Shown piece after piece: positions 8,529 to 18,076 of a stretch of DNA of 64,000 nucleotides (position 1 is the stretch's first letter; the number at the start of each line of letters is the position of its first letter). The notes beneath the pieces were generated by a model. The model was given only the letters and a program-made list of their open reading frames with translations, did not search any database and was not told where the DNA came from. Source of the stretch: SIG607 sp045533195 (GTDB lineage: Bacteria > Bacillota > Clostridia > Oscillospirales > Acutalibacteraceae); NCBI GenBank assembly GCA_045533195.1, contig JAZSHI010000055.1:1-64000 (forward strand), read 5' to 3'. The position numbers and the translations under genes were made by a program.

Positions 8529-11500
8529 ATGCTGTTACGTTCTATAGAGGTTCAGGGCTTTAAATCTTTTGCAGATAAAACCGTGCTGAAATTCGGCAAA
8601 GGTATAACGGCAGTAGTTGGCCCTAACGGAAGCGGAAAAAGTAATATTTCCGATGCTGTAAGATGGGTTCTTGGTGAACAATCTACAAAAAGCCTTCGCG
8701 GACAGTCTATGGAGGACGTTATTTTCTCGGGTACCGCTACACGCCGTCCTCACGGATTTTGCGAAGTAACCCTTAATATAGATAATAGTGACCGCACCCT
8801 TAATTTCGATAATGACAGCGTATCTATTACAAGACGCTTTTACCGTTCACACGAAAGTGAATATCTTATAAACAACGTTTCTGTACGACTCAGAGACGTT
8901 AATGAACTGTTTATGGATACAGGTCTTGGCCGTGACGGTTATTCTATGATAGGTCAGGGTAAAATTGATAATATCATCAGCTCTAAATCCGGTGAAAGAC
9001 GTGATATTTTCGAGGAAGCGTCGGGAATTTCAAAATACCGTTACCGCAAAACCGAAGCTGAAAGAAAGCTTTCTGCCGCCGAAGAAAACCTTTTGCGTCT
9101 TAAGGATATTATGAACGAGCTTGAAAGCAGAGTAGGCCCTCTTGAACAGCAGAGCAAAAAGGCTGAAAAGTTTTTAGCTCTTGCCGAAGAAAAGAAAACC
9201 CTTGAAATCGGTCTTTGGCTTTATACCCTTTCCAATTCAAAACAGGCTTTAAGAGAGCAGGAAAACAAAATTGCCATTGCTACAATGCAATATAAAGAAA
9301 TTGACGAAAAATTGCAGAATTTTGACAGCGAAAATGATAAAAATTCCCGTGATTTTGCGCTCCTTACTACTGCTCTTGAAGAAATTCGCAATAATATTGC
9401 TTCCTTTAACGAAGAAATCGCCGTAATGGGCGGTGAAATTTCTGTAATCGACAGAGATAAAGAACACAATAATCTTGCTATTGAACGTTTACTTGCCGAG
9501 CGTGAGCATCTGAAAAGCAACGATGTGGCTGCCGAAACAGAAATTGAGGCAAAGGAAAAGGCTGCCGCTTTAAAGGAAGCAGAAATAAAAGCGCTCGAAG
9601 AAAAAATCGAAGAGTTCCAAAAAACTCTTAACGAAATGCTTAGCGAAAGCGAAGCAATTTCCAAAAATATAGAAGAGCTTGTCAGAAGCCTTAATACCGT
9701 TTCTCTTAAAAATTCCGATTTGAGAGTAACAATGATGACGGCTGACAGTACCGTAAATGAGCTTTTAAGCCGTACGGGAAATCTTGATGAAACCATCAAG
9801 GAAAAGGAAACAGAGCTTTCCTCTTTAGATAAAGAATTTAAGGAAAATGATGAGTTCCTTAAAAAGACCGAAGAGACAGTAACCGAATGCGCTAATTCTC
9901 TTGTGGGTTATGAAATGAAGTATAATTCCCGCAAGGAAAAGGCTGAAATAGCCAAAGAGGAATGTGAAAAAATCAGGCTGGACAGAGAAGCAAAGCTTCG
10001 ACGTATTCAGATTTTAAGTGAGCTTGAAAAGAATCTTGAGGGCTTTCAAAATTCCGTAAAGGCTGTTATGAACGCTGCCCAGACAGGAACTATTCGCGGT
10101 ATTCACGGCCCTGTTTCAAAAATTATAACGGTTGATAAACAGTATTCGGTTGCTATTGAAACTGCACTCGGTTCAACCATACAGCAGATAGTCTGCGACA
10201 GCGAAAGCGATGCAAAACGCGCCATTGAGATGTTAAAATCTTCGGGCGGCGGACGAGCAACCTTTTTGCCCATTTCTTCTATCCGTTCAAGAGAATTTAA
10301 AGAAACGGGCTTTGAGGATATGTACGGATACGTAGGACTTGCTCCCGACCTTATTAAATGCGAAGAACAGTATAAAGAGATTATTAAATATCTTCTCGGA
10401 AACACCGTTGTGTGTGAAGACCTTGACAGCGCCGTAAAGATTTCCAAAAAATTCGGTTACCGCCTTAAAACCGTATCTCTTGACGGTCAGGTGGTAAATT
10501 CAGGCGGTTCCCTTACAGGCGGTTCTCTTATTAAAAATGCAGGTATTTTAAGCAGAGCAAGTGATATAAGAAGACTAGAAAATGAGACCGAAAAGTTGGC
10601 TCAAAAACTTAAACTCAGCGAAGAAAACTATGCCGCTTTAAACAGCGAGGTTGCTAAGGCTGATGCCGATATTACTGCCGCAAAGGCAACCCTTGCTACT
10701 GCTAATGAGGATAAAATCCGTGTCCTTGGTGAGCTTAAGCGTATTGACGATATGAGAAATGCTGTAAGCCGTACCATTGAAGAACTCAAAAACGAAAAAA
10801 CTTCATCGGCAGAAAAAATTGAAGCCTTAAAGAAAACTTCACAGGATGCTGCTATACAGATAGCAACGCTTGATATTCAGAGGGATAAGCTTCAATCTGA
10901 AATCGATAATGCTACAGGCGGAAGAGACAGTATTTCAGATAAACGTGAAGAAATCGGTAATAACATTACCGCTGTACGTATGGAAATCCTTGAAAAACGC
11001 AAGGACATTGAAACCCTTACTCAGTCGGCAAAAACTCTTCGCGATACCATAGGCAACCGCCATAAGCGTATGGAAGAAATCACCGGTGAAATCAGCGGTA
11101 TTGACAGAGAAAAAACCGAGCTTGATAATAAACTCGGCGAAATAAAGGAAAAGGTTGCTTCCTTAAAACAAAAAATTGTTGACAGCGAAAGTGAAATCGA
11201 GCGTTTAACTAATGAACGCGAGAGAATAGAAAAGCAGGGAATAGAGCTTCGTCAGAGCGAAAAAGAGCGTACCTTAGAGCGAGAAAAGGTGGGCGGTGAA
11301 CTTGCCCGTCTTACCGAACGTAAAGAGGTTATGCTTAAGGAATACGACGACGTTATCCGACAGCTTTATGATGAATATCAGCTGACAAGAACCGATGCCG
11401 AAAATATGGGCATAACGGTGGAAAATCCCACGGAAGCTAAGAAAAAGCTTAATGAGGTTAAATCCCATATAAGAGGACTTGGTAACGTTAATGTCTCTGC

Positions 11501-12110
11501 TATTGAGGAATATAAAGAGGTATATGAAAGATACACCTTTATGTCATCTCAGATAGAGGACGTTGAAAAGTCAAGAACTGAACTTAACAAGCTTATCGCA
11601 CAGTTGACAGCACAGATGAAGGAGCTCTTTACTTTAGGTTTTGAGAAAATTAATCAGAACTTTGCAGTTACCTTTACCGAGCTCTTTGGCGGCGGTGTTG
11701 CTTCTTTGTCGCTGAGCGATCCCGATAACGTACTTGAAAGCGGAATCGATATCAACGTTAAACTTCCGGGCAAGAACGTTCCCAGCCTTGACGGTCTCTC
11801 AGGCGGTGAAAAGGCGCTTATTGCTTTAGCAATTTACTTTGCTATTATGAGGGTTAACGCTCCTCCGTTCTGCTTCCTTGATGAAGTTGATACCGCTCTT
11901 GACGATATCAACGTTGAGCGTGTTGCAGATTATATGAAGCGTCCCGACTTCTCAACACAGTTTATCTGTGTAACTCACAGAAGAGGTACTATGGAAGCGG
12001 CTGATATGCTTTACGGTGTTACTATGCAGGAAAAGGGTATCACAAAGCTTCTTGAACTAAACGTTAGCGAACTTGAAAAGAAATTGATGCTTGAAACGGA
12101 TGGTAAATAA
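8529..12110 (+). CDS. smc: Chromosome segregation ATPase SMC
   Basis: Core ATPase of the bacterial condensin complex, working with ScpA and ScpB (not in this window) to compact and segregate origins. The 1193-residue chain starts with Walker A (VVGPNGSGKSNISDA). It then has a long coiled coil rich in Glu/Lys, the hinge around residues 515-670 (GIHGPVSKIITVD, GGGRATFLP, GGSLTGGS), and the returning coiled coil. The signature LSGGEKALIALA and Walker B CFLDEVDTALDD lie near the C-terminus. Length and order are canonical. It is 2 bp after the radical SAM gene and its stop overlaps the ftsY start. Confidence 0.98.
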   Translation: MLLRSIEVQGFKSFADKTVLKFGKGITAVVGPNGSGKSNISDAVRWVLGEQSTKSLRGQSMEDVIFSGTATRRPHGFCEVTLNIDNSDRTLNFDNDSVSITRRFYRSHESEYLINNVSVRLRDVNELFMDTGLGRDGYSMIGQGKIDNIISSKSGERRDIFEEASGISKYRYRKTEAERKLSAAEENLLRLKDIMNELESRVGPLEQQSKKAEKFLALAEEKKTLEIGLWLYTLSNSKQALREQENKIAIATMQYKEIDEKLQNFDSENDKNSRDFALLTTALEEIRNNIASFNEEIAVMGGEISVIDRDKEHNNLAIERLLAEREHLKSNDVAAETEIEAKEKAAALKEAEIKALEEKIEEFQKTLNEMLSESEAISKNIEELVRSLNTVSLKNSDLRVTMMTADSTVNELLSRTGNLDETIKEKETELSSLDKEFKENDEFLKKTEETVTECANSLVGYEMKYNSRKEKAEIAKEECEKIRLDREAKLRRIQILSELEKNLEGFQNSVKAVMNAAQTGTIRGIHGPVSKIITVDKQYSVAIETALGSTIQQIVCDSESDAKRAIEMLKSSGGGRATFLPISSIRSREFKETGFEDMYGYVGLAPDLIKCEEQYKEIIKYLLGNTVVCEDLDSAVKISKKFGYRLKTVSLDGQVVNSGGSLTGGSLIKNAGILSRASDIRRLENETEKLAQKLKLSEENYAALNSEVAKADADITAAKATLATANEDKIRVLGELKRIDDMRNAVSRTIEELKNEKTSSAEKIEALKKTSQDAAIQIATLDIQRDKLQSEIDNATGGRDSISDKREEIGNNITAVRMEILEKRKDIETLTQSAKTLRDTIGNRHKRMEEITGEISGIDREKTELDNKLGEIKEKVASLKQKIVDSESEIERLTNERERIEKQGIELRQSEKERTLEREKVGGELARLTERKEVMLKEYDDVIRQLYDEYQLTRTDAENMGITVENPTEAKKKLNEVKSHIRGLGNVNVSAIEEYKEVYERYTFMSSQIEDVEKSRTELNKLIAQLTAQMKELFTLGFEKINQNFAVTFTELFGGGVASLSLSDPDNVLESGIDINVKLPGKNVPSLDGLSGGEKALIALAIYFAIMRVNAPPFCFLDEVDTALDDINVERVADYMKRPDFSTQFICVTHRRGTMEAADMLYGVTMQEKGITKLLELNVSELEKKLMLETDGK

Positions 12111-13024
12111 TGGGTTTTTTCAGTAAAATCAAAAGCGGTCTTGCAAAAACAAGAAACGCTCTTGCAGAAAATATAAATTCTGTTATTAAAAGCTTTACTA
12201 AAATCGATGAAGAATTATTTGAGGAGCTTGAAGAAATTCTTGTTCTCTCGGATATAGGCTGTGCAACGGCTGAGGAAATTTGTAATATTCTTCGTGAAAA
12301 GGTAAAAAAAGAAGGAATAAAGGACCCCGACGAAATTAAAAAACTTCTTAATGAAGTTATAAGTGAAATGATTGACGGGGATTGTTCCCTTAAAATTACC
12401 ACAAAACCGTCTATTATCTTAGTAATAGGAGTAAACGGTGTTGGTAAAACTACTTCCATAGGCAAAATTGCTGCACGTCTTAAGAGTGATGGTAAATCGG
12501 TTATGCTTGGCGCTGCCGATACCTTCCGTGCTGCCGCTATCGACCAGTTGGCTGTATGGGCAGACAGAGCGGGTGTTCCTATGGTAAAGGGTGTTGAGGG
12601 CACCGACCCCGCATCTGTGGTTTTTGATACAATTGCTTCGGCTAAAGCAAAGGGAACAGACGTTATTATCTGTGATACTGCAGGAAGACTTCATAATAAG
12701 AAAAATCTTATGGATGAACTTGCTAAAATCTATAGAATTATAGATAGAGAACTACCAAATTCTGATAAGGAAACTCTTTTGGTTCTTGATGCAACAACGG
12801 GACAGAATGCCGTTAATCAGGCAAGGGAATTTAAAAACGTTGCCCCCATTTCGGGTATAGTTCTTACAAAGCTTGACGGAACAGCGCGCGGCGGTGTTGT
12901 TCTCGCAATAAAGAACGAGCTTGATATTCCCGTGAAATTCATTGGCGTGGGTGAGGGAATTGATGACCTTCAACCCTTTGATTCAAAAGAATTTGCAAAC
13001 GGAATAATAACTGCGGAGGAATAA
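12110..13024 (+). CDS. ftsY: Signal recognition particle receptor FtsY
   Basis: Membrane-associated SRP GTPase that docks Ffh-bound ribosomes at the Sec translocon. The 304-residue protein consists of the N and G domains only. The G1 loop is GVNGVGKTTSIGKIA, followed by DTFRAAAIDQL, the G3 DTAGRLHNKKNLM, G4 TKLDGTARGG and the closing GVGEGIDDLQPF motif. It lacks the long acidic A domain of E. coli FtsY, as is usual in Firmicutes; a short basic amphipathic N-terminus (FFSKIKSGLAKTRN) probably provides membrane contact. TAATG overlaps join it to smc upstream and rdgB downstream. Confidence 0.98.
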   Translation: MGFFSKIKSGLAKTRNALAENINSVIKSFTKIDEELFEELEEILVLSDIGCATAEEICNILREKVKKEGIKDPDEIKKLLNEVISEMIDGDCSLKITTKPSIILVIGVNGVGKTTSIGKIAARLKSDGKSVMLGAADTFRAAAIDQLAVWADRAGVPMVKGVEGTDPASVVFDTIASAKAKGTDVIICDTAGRLHNKKNLMDELAKIYRIIDRELPNSDKETLLVLDATTGQNAVNQAREFKNVAPISGIVLTKLDGTARGGVVLAIKNELDIPVKFIGVGEGIDDLQPFDSKEFANGIITAEE

Positions 13025-13623
13025 TGATGGTCTTTTTTGTAGCTACAAAAAATGAAGGCAAAAAGAAGGAGCTTCTTCGTATTTTATCTCCTCTGGGAAT
13101 AGAGGTTATCAGCGAAAAGGATTTGGATAAACCTCTCGGCGATGTAGTTGAGGACGGAAAAACCTTTGAAGAAAATGCTCTTATAAAAGCCAGATATGCC
13201 GCAAAGGAAACCCTTCTTCCGTCTGTTGCCGATGATTCGGGACTTTGTGTTGATGCTCTTGACGGAGCGCCCGGTATATACACAGCCCGTTATGCAGGTG
13301 AGCCTACCGACAATGCTAAAAATAACGCAAAGCTTTTAAGCGCGTTAAAGGACGTTCCAATGGAAAAGAGAACCGCAAGATTTGTAAGTGCGGTTGCCTG
13401 TGTTTTTCCCGATGGCAGAGAATTTACCGTAAGGGGAGAGTGCGAAGGAAAAATAGCATTTGAGCTTAAGGGTAACAAAGGCTTTGGTTATGATCCTCTT
13501 TTTATAAGTGAGCTTGGATGCTTTGGCGAAATAAGTGATGAGCAAAAGGACAGTATAAGTCACAGAGGCAGAGCATTACTTAAGCTTAAAGAAAAACTTA
13601 CTGATGAGTATTTAAAAGGGTGA
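13024..13623 (+). CDS. rdgB: XTP/dITP diphosphatase (RdgB/HAM1 family)
   Basis: House-cleaning nucleotidase that hydrolyses dITP, ITP and XTP to monophosphates and pyrophosphate, preventing incorporation of deaminated purines. The 199-residue sequence begins with the family's VFFVATKNEGKKKEL nucleotide motif. It contains EDGKTFEENALIKA, the metal-binding ADDSGLCVDALDGAPG block, ARYAGE and the C-terminal GFGYDPLFI and SHRGRAL motifs. Two adjacent ATGs (13024 and 13027) are possible starts; the first overlaps the ftsY stop. yhbY follows after 4 bp. Confidence 0.95.
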   Translation: MMVFFVATKNEGKKKELLRILSPLGIEVISEKDLDKPLGDVVEDGKTFEENALIKARYAAKETLLPSVADDSGLCVDALDGAPGIYTARYAGEPTDNAKNNAKLLSALKDVPMEKRTARFVSAVACVFPDGREFTVRGECEGKIAFELKGNKGFGYDPLFISELGCFGEISDEQKDSISHRGRALLKLKEKLTDEYLKG

Positions 13624-13627
13624 CAAT

Positions 13628-13927
13628 ATGTTAAACAGCAGACAACGTGCCTTCCTTCGCGGAATGGCAAACGATTATGAAACCATTATACAAATAGGAA
13701 AAGGCGGTATTTCTCCCGCTCTTATAAAAACAGTTAGCGAAGCCCTTTATGTAAGGGAACTTATTAAGATAAAGGTACATTCTACCGCACCGGATGATAT
13801 ACGCACTATTGCAAACGAGGTAGCAGAGCAGACTGAAAGCGAAATCGTGCATATTATCGGTTCTAAAATTATTCTTTATAAGCACAGCAATAATAAAGAT
13901 ATAACCCCCATAAAGCTGGTTAAATAA
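13628..13927 (+). CDS. yhbY: YhbY-family RNA-binding protein (CRM domain)
   Basis: A single CRM (chloroplast RNA splicing and ribosome maturation) domain of 99 residues. Members of the YhbY/YqeI family associate with pre-50S particles. The sequence has the diagnostic RQRAFLRGMAND start, the GKGGIS loop (family consensus GxxG-type RNA contact), ALYVRELIKIKVH and the IVHIIGSKIILYK strand. It lies in a tightly packed cluster between rdgB (4-bp gap) and nadD (1-bp gap). This matches the Firmicute yqeI-nadD-yqeK-rsfS arrangement and supports a ribosome biogenesis role. Confidence 0.93.
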   Translation: MLNSRQRAFLRGMANDYETIIQIGKGGISPALIKTVSEALYVRELIKIKVHSTAPDDIRTIANEVAEQTESEIVHIIGSKIILYKHSNNKDITPIKLVK

Positions 13928-13928
13928 T

Positions 13929-14519
13929 ATGGGCAATATTGCATTGTTCGGCGGTACCTTTAATCCAATACATAACGAACACTTAAGGCTTATTAAACAT
14001 TTAAGCGGCCTTGAATTTATTGATAAAGTGTTGGTTATGCCCACACATATTCCCCCTCATAAAACGTCCGATTATTTGGCTGACGATATAGATAGGTTTA
14101 ATATGTGCAGGGTTGCTGTGGAAGATATTGAAAAGGTTACAGTTAGTGATTTCGAAATCAAAAGAGAAGGAAAAAGCTATACCTTTTACACCGTAAGCGC
14201 TCTTAAGGAAGAGTACAAAAACGATGAATTATTCGTGGTTTGCGGCGGAGATATGGCGATTACTCTTGATAACTGGTACAGATTTGACGAGCTTAAAGAA
14301 ATATGCACTTTTCTGGTGGTTGACCGTCCCGGAATAGCCTTGGATAAACTAAGGAATTATCTTAAAAATCTTCAAAATAAAGGCGCTAAAGTGGAATATA
14401 CCCTTTGTCCTACAGAGAATGTTTCTTCTACTATGATTAGAGAAAAGGGATTAAATACTTCTTTTGTGCCTCAAAAGGTTCTTGAATATATAAAGGAAAA
14501 AGGTCTTTATGGAGTTTAG
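13929..14519 (+). CDS. nadD: Nicotinate-nucleotide adenylyltransferase
   Basis: Transfers AMP from ATP to nicotinate mononucleotide, the penultimate step of NAD synthesis. The 196-residue protein has the nucleotidyltransferase signature ALFGGTFNPIHNEHL with the HxxH-type motif, VLVMPTHIPPHK, a VVCGGDMA segment, and the ATP-contact motif ISSTMIR-like VSSTMIREKG near the C-terminus. It begins one base after yhbY and overlaps yqeK by 11 bp, so expression of NadD and the following phosphatase is coupled. A strong separate ribosome binding site is not evident. Confidence 0.96.
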   Translation: MGNIALFGGTFNPIHNEHLRLIKHLSGLEFIDKVLVMPTHIPPHKTSDYLADDIDRFNMCRVAVEDIEKVTVSDFEIKREGKSYTFYTVSALKEEYKNDELFVVCGGDMAITLDNWYRFDELKEICTFLVVDRPGIALDKLRNYLKNLQNKGAKVEYTLCPTENVSSTMIREKGLNTSFVPQKVLEYIKEKGLYGV

Positions 14520-15099
14520 CGAAAAGTATAGTGAATATATTGCACTGCTAAGGGAAAGGCTTGACGATTTTCGTTTTGAGCATAGTATAGCCGTGGCTAA
14601 TCAGTCGGTGCTACTTGCTGAGCGTTTCGGTGAAAATAAAGAAAACGCTTACGTTGCAGGACTTCTTCACGACGTATGCAAAAATTTAAAGAGGGAAGAA
14701 CAGTTGCAATTTTTCTCTTCCTCTGCTATAATGCTAACCGATACCGAAAAACTTTCCCCAAAGGTTTGGCATGCAATGAGCGGTGCTGAGTTTTTAAAAA
14801 GGCATCTTTGCATTAAGGATAAAGATATAATTAATGCAGTAAGATATCATACGACAGGCAGGGCAGGAATGAGCAATTTAGAGAAGATAATCTATATTGC
14901 AGATTTAACCTCCCTTGACAGAAATTATACCGACGTAGATATACTTAGAAAAATAGTAGAAAAAAGTCTTGATGAAGGGCTTATTTATGCGCTGAAGTTT
15001 ACTATTACTTCACTTACTAATAAGGAAGAACCCATTCATCCCGATACACTAAACGCATATAATGATTTGATAGGAAGAAGAAAAAATGAAAGCATTTGA
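14509..15099 (+). CDS. yqeK: HD-domain phosphohydrolase YqeK (diadenosine tetraphosphatase family)
   Basis: HD superfamily metal-dependent hydrolase; characterised YqeK proteins symmetrically cleave Ap4A to two ADP. The 196-residue sequence shows the metal ligands in order: HSIAVANQS, the HDVCKN doublet, HAMSGAEF, then AVRYHTTGR and the distal IIYIADLTS aspartate. It overlaps nadD at its start (11 bp) and rsfS at its end (14 bp), giving the canonical nadD-yqeK-rsfS cluster. The assignment of substrate rests on family knowledge. The metal site itself is directly visible. Confidence 0.92.
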   Translation: MEFSEKYSEYIALLRERLDDFRFEHSIAVANQSVLLAERFGENKENAYVAGLLHDVCKNLKREEQLQFFSSSAIMLTDTEKLSPKVWHAMSGAEFLKRHLCIKDKDIINAVRYHTTGRAGMSNLEKIIYIADLTSLDRNYTDVDILRKIVEKSLDEGLIYALKFTITSLTNKEEPIHPDTLNAYNDLIGRRKNESI

Positions 15100-15436
15100 A
15101 ATTGTAGAAACAGCCGTTAAGGCGCTTGACTCTAAAAAAGGTCACGAAATACGAGCAATAAAGGTTGAAGATTTAACGGTTATTGCTGAATATTTTGTTA
15201 TAGCTACCGCTAATTCGAGCACTCAGGTACGCGCTCTTGCTGAGGAGGTTGAGTATCAGCTTGATTTAAAGGAGACTCCAGTTCATCATATTGAGGGCAG
15301 GGGTTCAAACTGGATTTTACTTGACTACGGCAGTGTTATTGTTCACGTTTTCCACAGAGAAGCAAGAGAGTTTTATTCCCTTGACTCAACCTGGGCAGAC
15401 GGTGAAAATATTGATATAGAAAAATTTCTTTCATAA
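15086..15436 (+). CDS. rsfS: Ribosomal silencing factor RsfS
   Basis: RsfS binds L14 on the 50S subunit and blocks subunit joining when nutrients are low. The 116-residue protein carries the Iojap/RsfS core: DSKKGHEIRAIKVEDL, the YFVIATANSSTQVRAL motif, HHIEGRGSNWILLDYG and VIVHVFHREAREFYSLD. The start ATG is inside the 3' end of yqeK (14-bp overlap), preceded by GGAAGAAG. leuS follows after a 15-bp gap, so leuS is probably also read from this operon. Confidence 0.95.
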   Translation: MKAFEIVETAVKALDSKKGHEIRAIKVEDLTVIAEYFVIATANSSTQVRALAEEVEYQLDLKETPVHHIEGRGSNWILLDYGSVIVHVFHREAREFYSLDSTWADGENIDIEKFLS

Positions 15437-15451
15437 GAGGAGAGAGTGACT

Positions 15452-17860
15452 TTGAAACAGGAAAGATATAATTTTACCGAAATTGAAAAGAAATGGCAGG
15501 ATATATGGGATAAAGAACAGCCCTTTGCCGCAAAGAACGACTATACTTTGCCCAAATTCTACGGACTTGTTGAATTTCCTTATCCTTCCGGTCAGGGCCT
15601 TCACGTAGGACATCCCCGTTCTTATACCGCTATTGATATTGTTGCACGTAAAAAACGTCTTCAGGGCTACAACGTGCTTTATCCTATGGGTTGGGATGCT
15701 TTCGGTCTTCCTACCGAAAACTTTGCTATTAAAAATCATATTCATCCCGAAGTAGTAACCAAAAATAACGTTGCTAACTTTAAGCGTCAGCTTAAATCTT
15801 TAGGCTTTTCTTTCGATTGGAACAGAGAAATAAATACCACAGATCCCTCTTATTATAAGTGGACACAGTGGATTTTCTTAAAGCTTTTCGAAAACGGTCT
15901 TGCCTATAAAAAGCAGATGGCTGTTAACTGGTGTACCTCCTGTAAATGCGTACTTGCAAACGAAGAGGTTGTAAACGGCGTTTGTGAGCGTTGCGGAAGT
16001 CAGGTTATCCATAAAGAAAAGAGCCAATGGATGCTCAAAATCACCGAATACGCAGGTAAATTAATTGATGACCTTTCTACCGTTGATTTTATCGACAGAG
16101 TTAAGACTCAGCAGGAAAACTGGATAGGCCGTTCCTTTGGTACTCAGGTTAAGTTTACTGCTACCACAGGCGATGAATTACTTATTTATACTACCCGTGC
16201 CGATACGCTTTTTGGCGCTACTTATATGGTTCTTTCTCCCGAACATCCTCTTATTAATAAATGGGCAGAAAAAATCGAAAATATGGATGAGGTTAACGCA
16301 TACAGAGAAGAGGCTTCCAAAAAGTCCGACTTTGAGCGTACCGAACTTGCTAAGGATAAAACGGGCGTTTGCCTTAAGGGTGTAAAAGCCATTAACCCTG
16401 TAAACAATACCGAAATCCCGATTTTTATTTCCGACTACGTACTTATTTCTTACGGCACAGGCGCTATTATGGCTGTTCCTGCCCACGATACTCGTGACTG
16501 GGAATTTGCTAAGAAATTCGGCCTTCCCATTATCGAGGTTGTCAAGGGCGGAAACGTAGAGGAAGAAGCCTTTACCGATTGCGCTACAGGTGTTATGGTA
16601 AATTCAGGCTTCCTTGACGGACTCAGTGTAGAAGATGCTAAGGTTAAAATTCAGGAATTTTTGGCTGAAAAGGGTATAGGCGAAAAGAAGACTAACTATA
16701 AGCTTCGTGACTGGGTATTCTCCCGTCAGCGTTATTGGGGCGAACCCATTCCTATGGTTTACTGTGATTGCTGCGGTTGGGTTCCGCTACAGATAAGCGA
16801 ACTTCCCTTGCTTCTGCCTGAGGTTGATTCTTATGAGCCTACCGATAACGGCGAATCTCCTCTTGCAAATATTACTGAGTGGATAAATACCACCTGTCCC
16901 AAGTGTGGCGGCAAAGCTACAAGAGAAACCGATACAATGCCTCAATGGGCAGGTTCTTCCTGGTACTTCCTTCGTTACTGCGATCCCCACAACGAAAAGG
17001 AACTTGCTTCTAAGGAAGCGCTTGAATACTGGGGCCCTGTTGACTGGTATAACGGCGGTATGGAGCATACCACACTTCACCTTCTTTATAGCCGTTTCTG
17101 GCATAAGTTCCTTTATGACATTGGCGTAGTGCCTTCACCCGAACCCTATGCAAAGCGTACCAGCCACGGTATGATACTCGGCGAAAACGGTGAAAAGATG
17201 TCTAAGTCCAGAGGCAACGTTATTAACCCTGATGATATTATTAATGAGTACGGCGCCGATACAATGCGTCTTTATGAAATGTTTATCGGTGACTTTGAAA
17301 AGGCTGCTCCTTGGAGCACCTCCTCCATTAAGGGTTGTAAGCGTTTCCTTGATAAAGTATGGGCATTAAAAGACAACGTAATCGATACGGATGAATACAG
17401 AAGCGAGGTAGAAAGCGAAGTTCACAAGATGATTCGCAAGGTTACCGATGATATTGAAAACCTTAAGATGAATACCGCTATAGCTTCTATGATGGCATTT
17501 ATCAATACTGTAGGAAATACTATTGGCAAGGCTGAGCTTAAGACCTTACTTATTCTCCTTAATCCCTTTGCTCCTCATATTACCGAGGAAATCTGGGAAG
17601 AAATGGAGTTTGAAGGTAGGCTTAATCAGGCTAAATGGCCCGAATATGACGAGGCTAAATGTGTTGAGGCTACCGTTGAAATCGTTGTTCAGATAAACGG
17701 AAAGCTTAGAGGCAGAATGAATATTCCTGCTGATATCACTAGTGAAGATGCCATTAGTCTTGCTAAAGACCTTGACGGAGTAAAAGGTCAGTTAGAGGGC
17801 AAGACTATAGTTAAGGAACTTTACGTACCTAAGAAACTGGTTAATATCGTAGTAAGATAA
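15452..17860 (+). CDS. leuS: Leucyl-tRNA synthetase
   Basis: Class I synthetase that charges tRNA-Leu. The protein is about 802 residues, the usual bacterial length. The HIGH-type motif is PSGQGLHVGHPRSY near residue 50. An inserted CP1 editing domain contains TTRADTLFGATYMVLSPEH and GTGAIMAVPAHD, and two Cys-pair zinc-like motifs are present (CTSCKC, CPKCG). KMSKS is present as GEKMSKSRGN, and the C-terminal anticodon/U4-like domain ends with KELYVPKKLVNIVV. Start choice: GTG at 15446 is only 3 bases from the GAGGAG ribosome binding site, whereas TTG at 15452 is 9 bases from it, so I prefer the TTG. No T-box leader precedes leuS here, unlike many Firmicutes, which fits its position inside a longer operon. 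Confidence 0.96.
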   Translation: MKQERYNFTEIEKKWQDIWDKEQPFAAKNDYTLPKFYGLVEFPYPSGQGLHVGHPRSYTAIDIVARKKRLQGYNVLYPMGWDAFGLPTENFAIKNHIHPEVVTKNNVANFKRQLKSLGFSFDWNREINTTDPSYYKWTQWIFLKLFENGLAYKKQMAVNWCTSCKCVLANEEVVNGVCERCGSQVIHKEKSQWMLKITEYAGKLIDDLSTVDFIDRVKTQQENWIGRSFGTQVKFTATTGDELLIYTTRADTLFGATYMVLSPEHPLINKWAEKIENMDEVNAYREEASKKSDFERTELAKDKTGVCLKGVKAINPVNNTEIPIFISDYVLISYGTGAIMAVPAHDTRDWEFAKKFGLPIIEVVKGGNVEEEAFTDCATGVMVNSGFLDGLSVEDAKVKIQEFLAEKGIGEKKTNYKLRDWVFSRQRYWGEPIPMVYCDCCGWVPLQISELPLLLPEVDSYEPTDNGESPLANITEWINTTCPKCGGKATRETDTMPQWAGSSWYFLRYCDPHNEKELASKEALEYWGPVDWYNGGMEHTTLHLLYSRFWHKFLYDIGVVPSPEPYAKRTSHGMILGENGEKMSKSRGNVINPDDIINEYGADTMRLYEMFIGDFEKAAPWSTSSIKGCKRFLDKVWALKDNVIDTDEYRSEVESEVHKMIRKVTDDIENLKMNTAIASMMAFINTVGNTIGKAELKTLLILLNPFAPHITEEIWEEMEFEGRLNQAKWPEYDEAKCVEATVEIVVQINGKLRGRMNIPADITSEDAISLAKDLDGVKGQLEGKTIVKELYVPKKLVNIVVR

Positions 17861-17864
17861 ACTG

Positions 17865-17897
17865 TTTTTTCGTGGGGTGGCAACACCCCACGAAAAA
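17865..17897 (+). terminator. Hairpin after leuS, probable weak or factor-assisted terminator
   Basis: Perfect 9-bp stem cgtggggtg (17871-17879) and caccccacg (17884-17892) closed by a GCAA tetraloop, flanked by T6 before and A5 after so the stem can extend with A-U pairs. There is no U-tract downstream on the + strand, so it is not a textbook intrinsic terminator. It may stabilise the leuS 3' end. Confidence 0.5.
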
Positions 17898-17910
17898 TAT
17901 AAAAAAGTGC

Positions 17911-17939
17911 TTGACAAAACGTAATACCTTTGTTATAAT
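17911..17939 (+). promoter_or_regulatory. Consensus sigma-A promoter of tRNA-Lys
   Basis: Perfect TTGACA (17911-17916), 17-bp spacer, perfect TATAAT (17934-17939), 27 bases before the mature tRNA 5' end. An ideal housekeeping promoter, as expected for a stable RNA. Confidence 0.93.
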
Positions 17940-17966
17940 ATCAAAGTCGCCTAAATAAGAATAAAT

Positions 17967-18042
17967 GATCCATTAGCTCAGCCGGCAGAGCACATGACTT
18001 TTAATCATGGTGTCCGGAGTTCGATTCTCCGATGGATCACCA
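17967..18042 (+). tRNA. tRNA-Lys (anticodon TTT)
   Basis: Complete cloverleaf of 76 nt including the encoded CCA. The acceptor stem gatccat pairs with atggatc; the D arm is gctc/gagc; the anticodon arm catga-cttttaa-tcatg has anticodon TTT; the T arm is cggag-ttcgatt-ctccg. It has its own promoter and terminator. An accessory-looking segment begins immediately after, as is often seen beside tRNA genes. Confidence 0.97.
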
Positions 18043-18074
18043 AAAAAACTCGTTCTTTGGAACGAGGTTTTTTT
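18042..18074 (+). terminator. Intrinsic terminator of tRNA-Lys
   Basis: Stem ctcgttc (18049-18055) with gaacgag (18060-18066), 4-nt loop, then seven T (18068-18074). The A-run before the stem can pair with the U-tract, so it may also work on the opposite strand. Confidence 0.92.
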
Positions 18075-18076
18075 AT

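Noticed and set aside
17865..17897. Standard intrinsic terminator for leuS
   Set aside because: The stem is perfect but T6 is on the 5' side and A5 on the 3' side, so no U-tract follows on either strand. Kept only as a weak terminator/hairpin.
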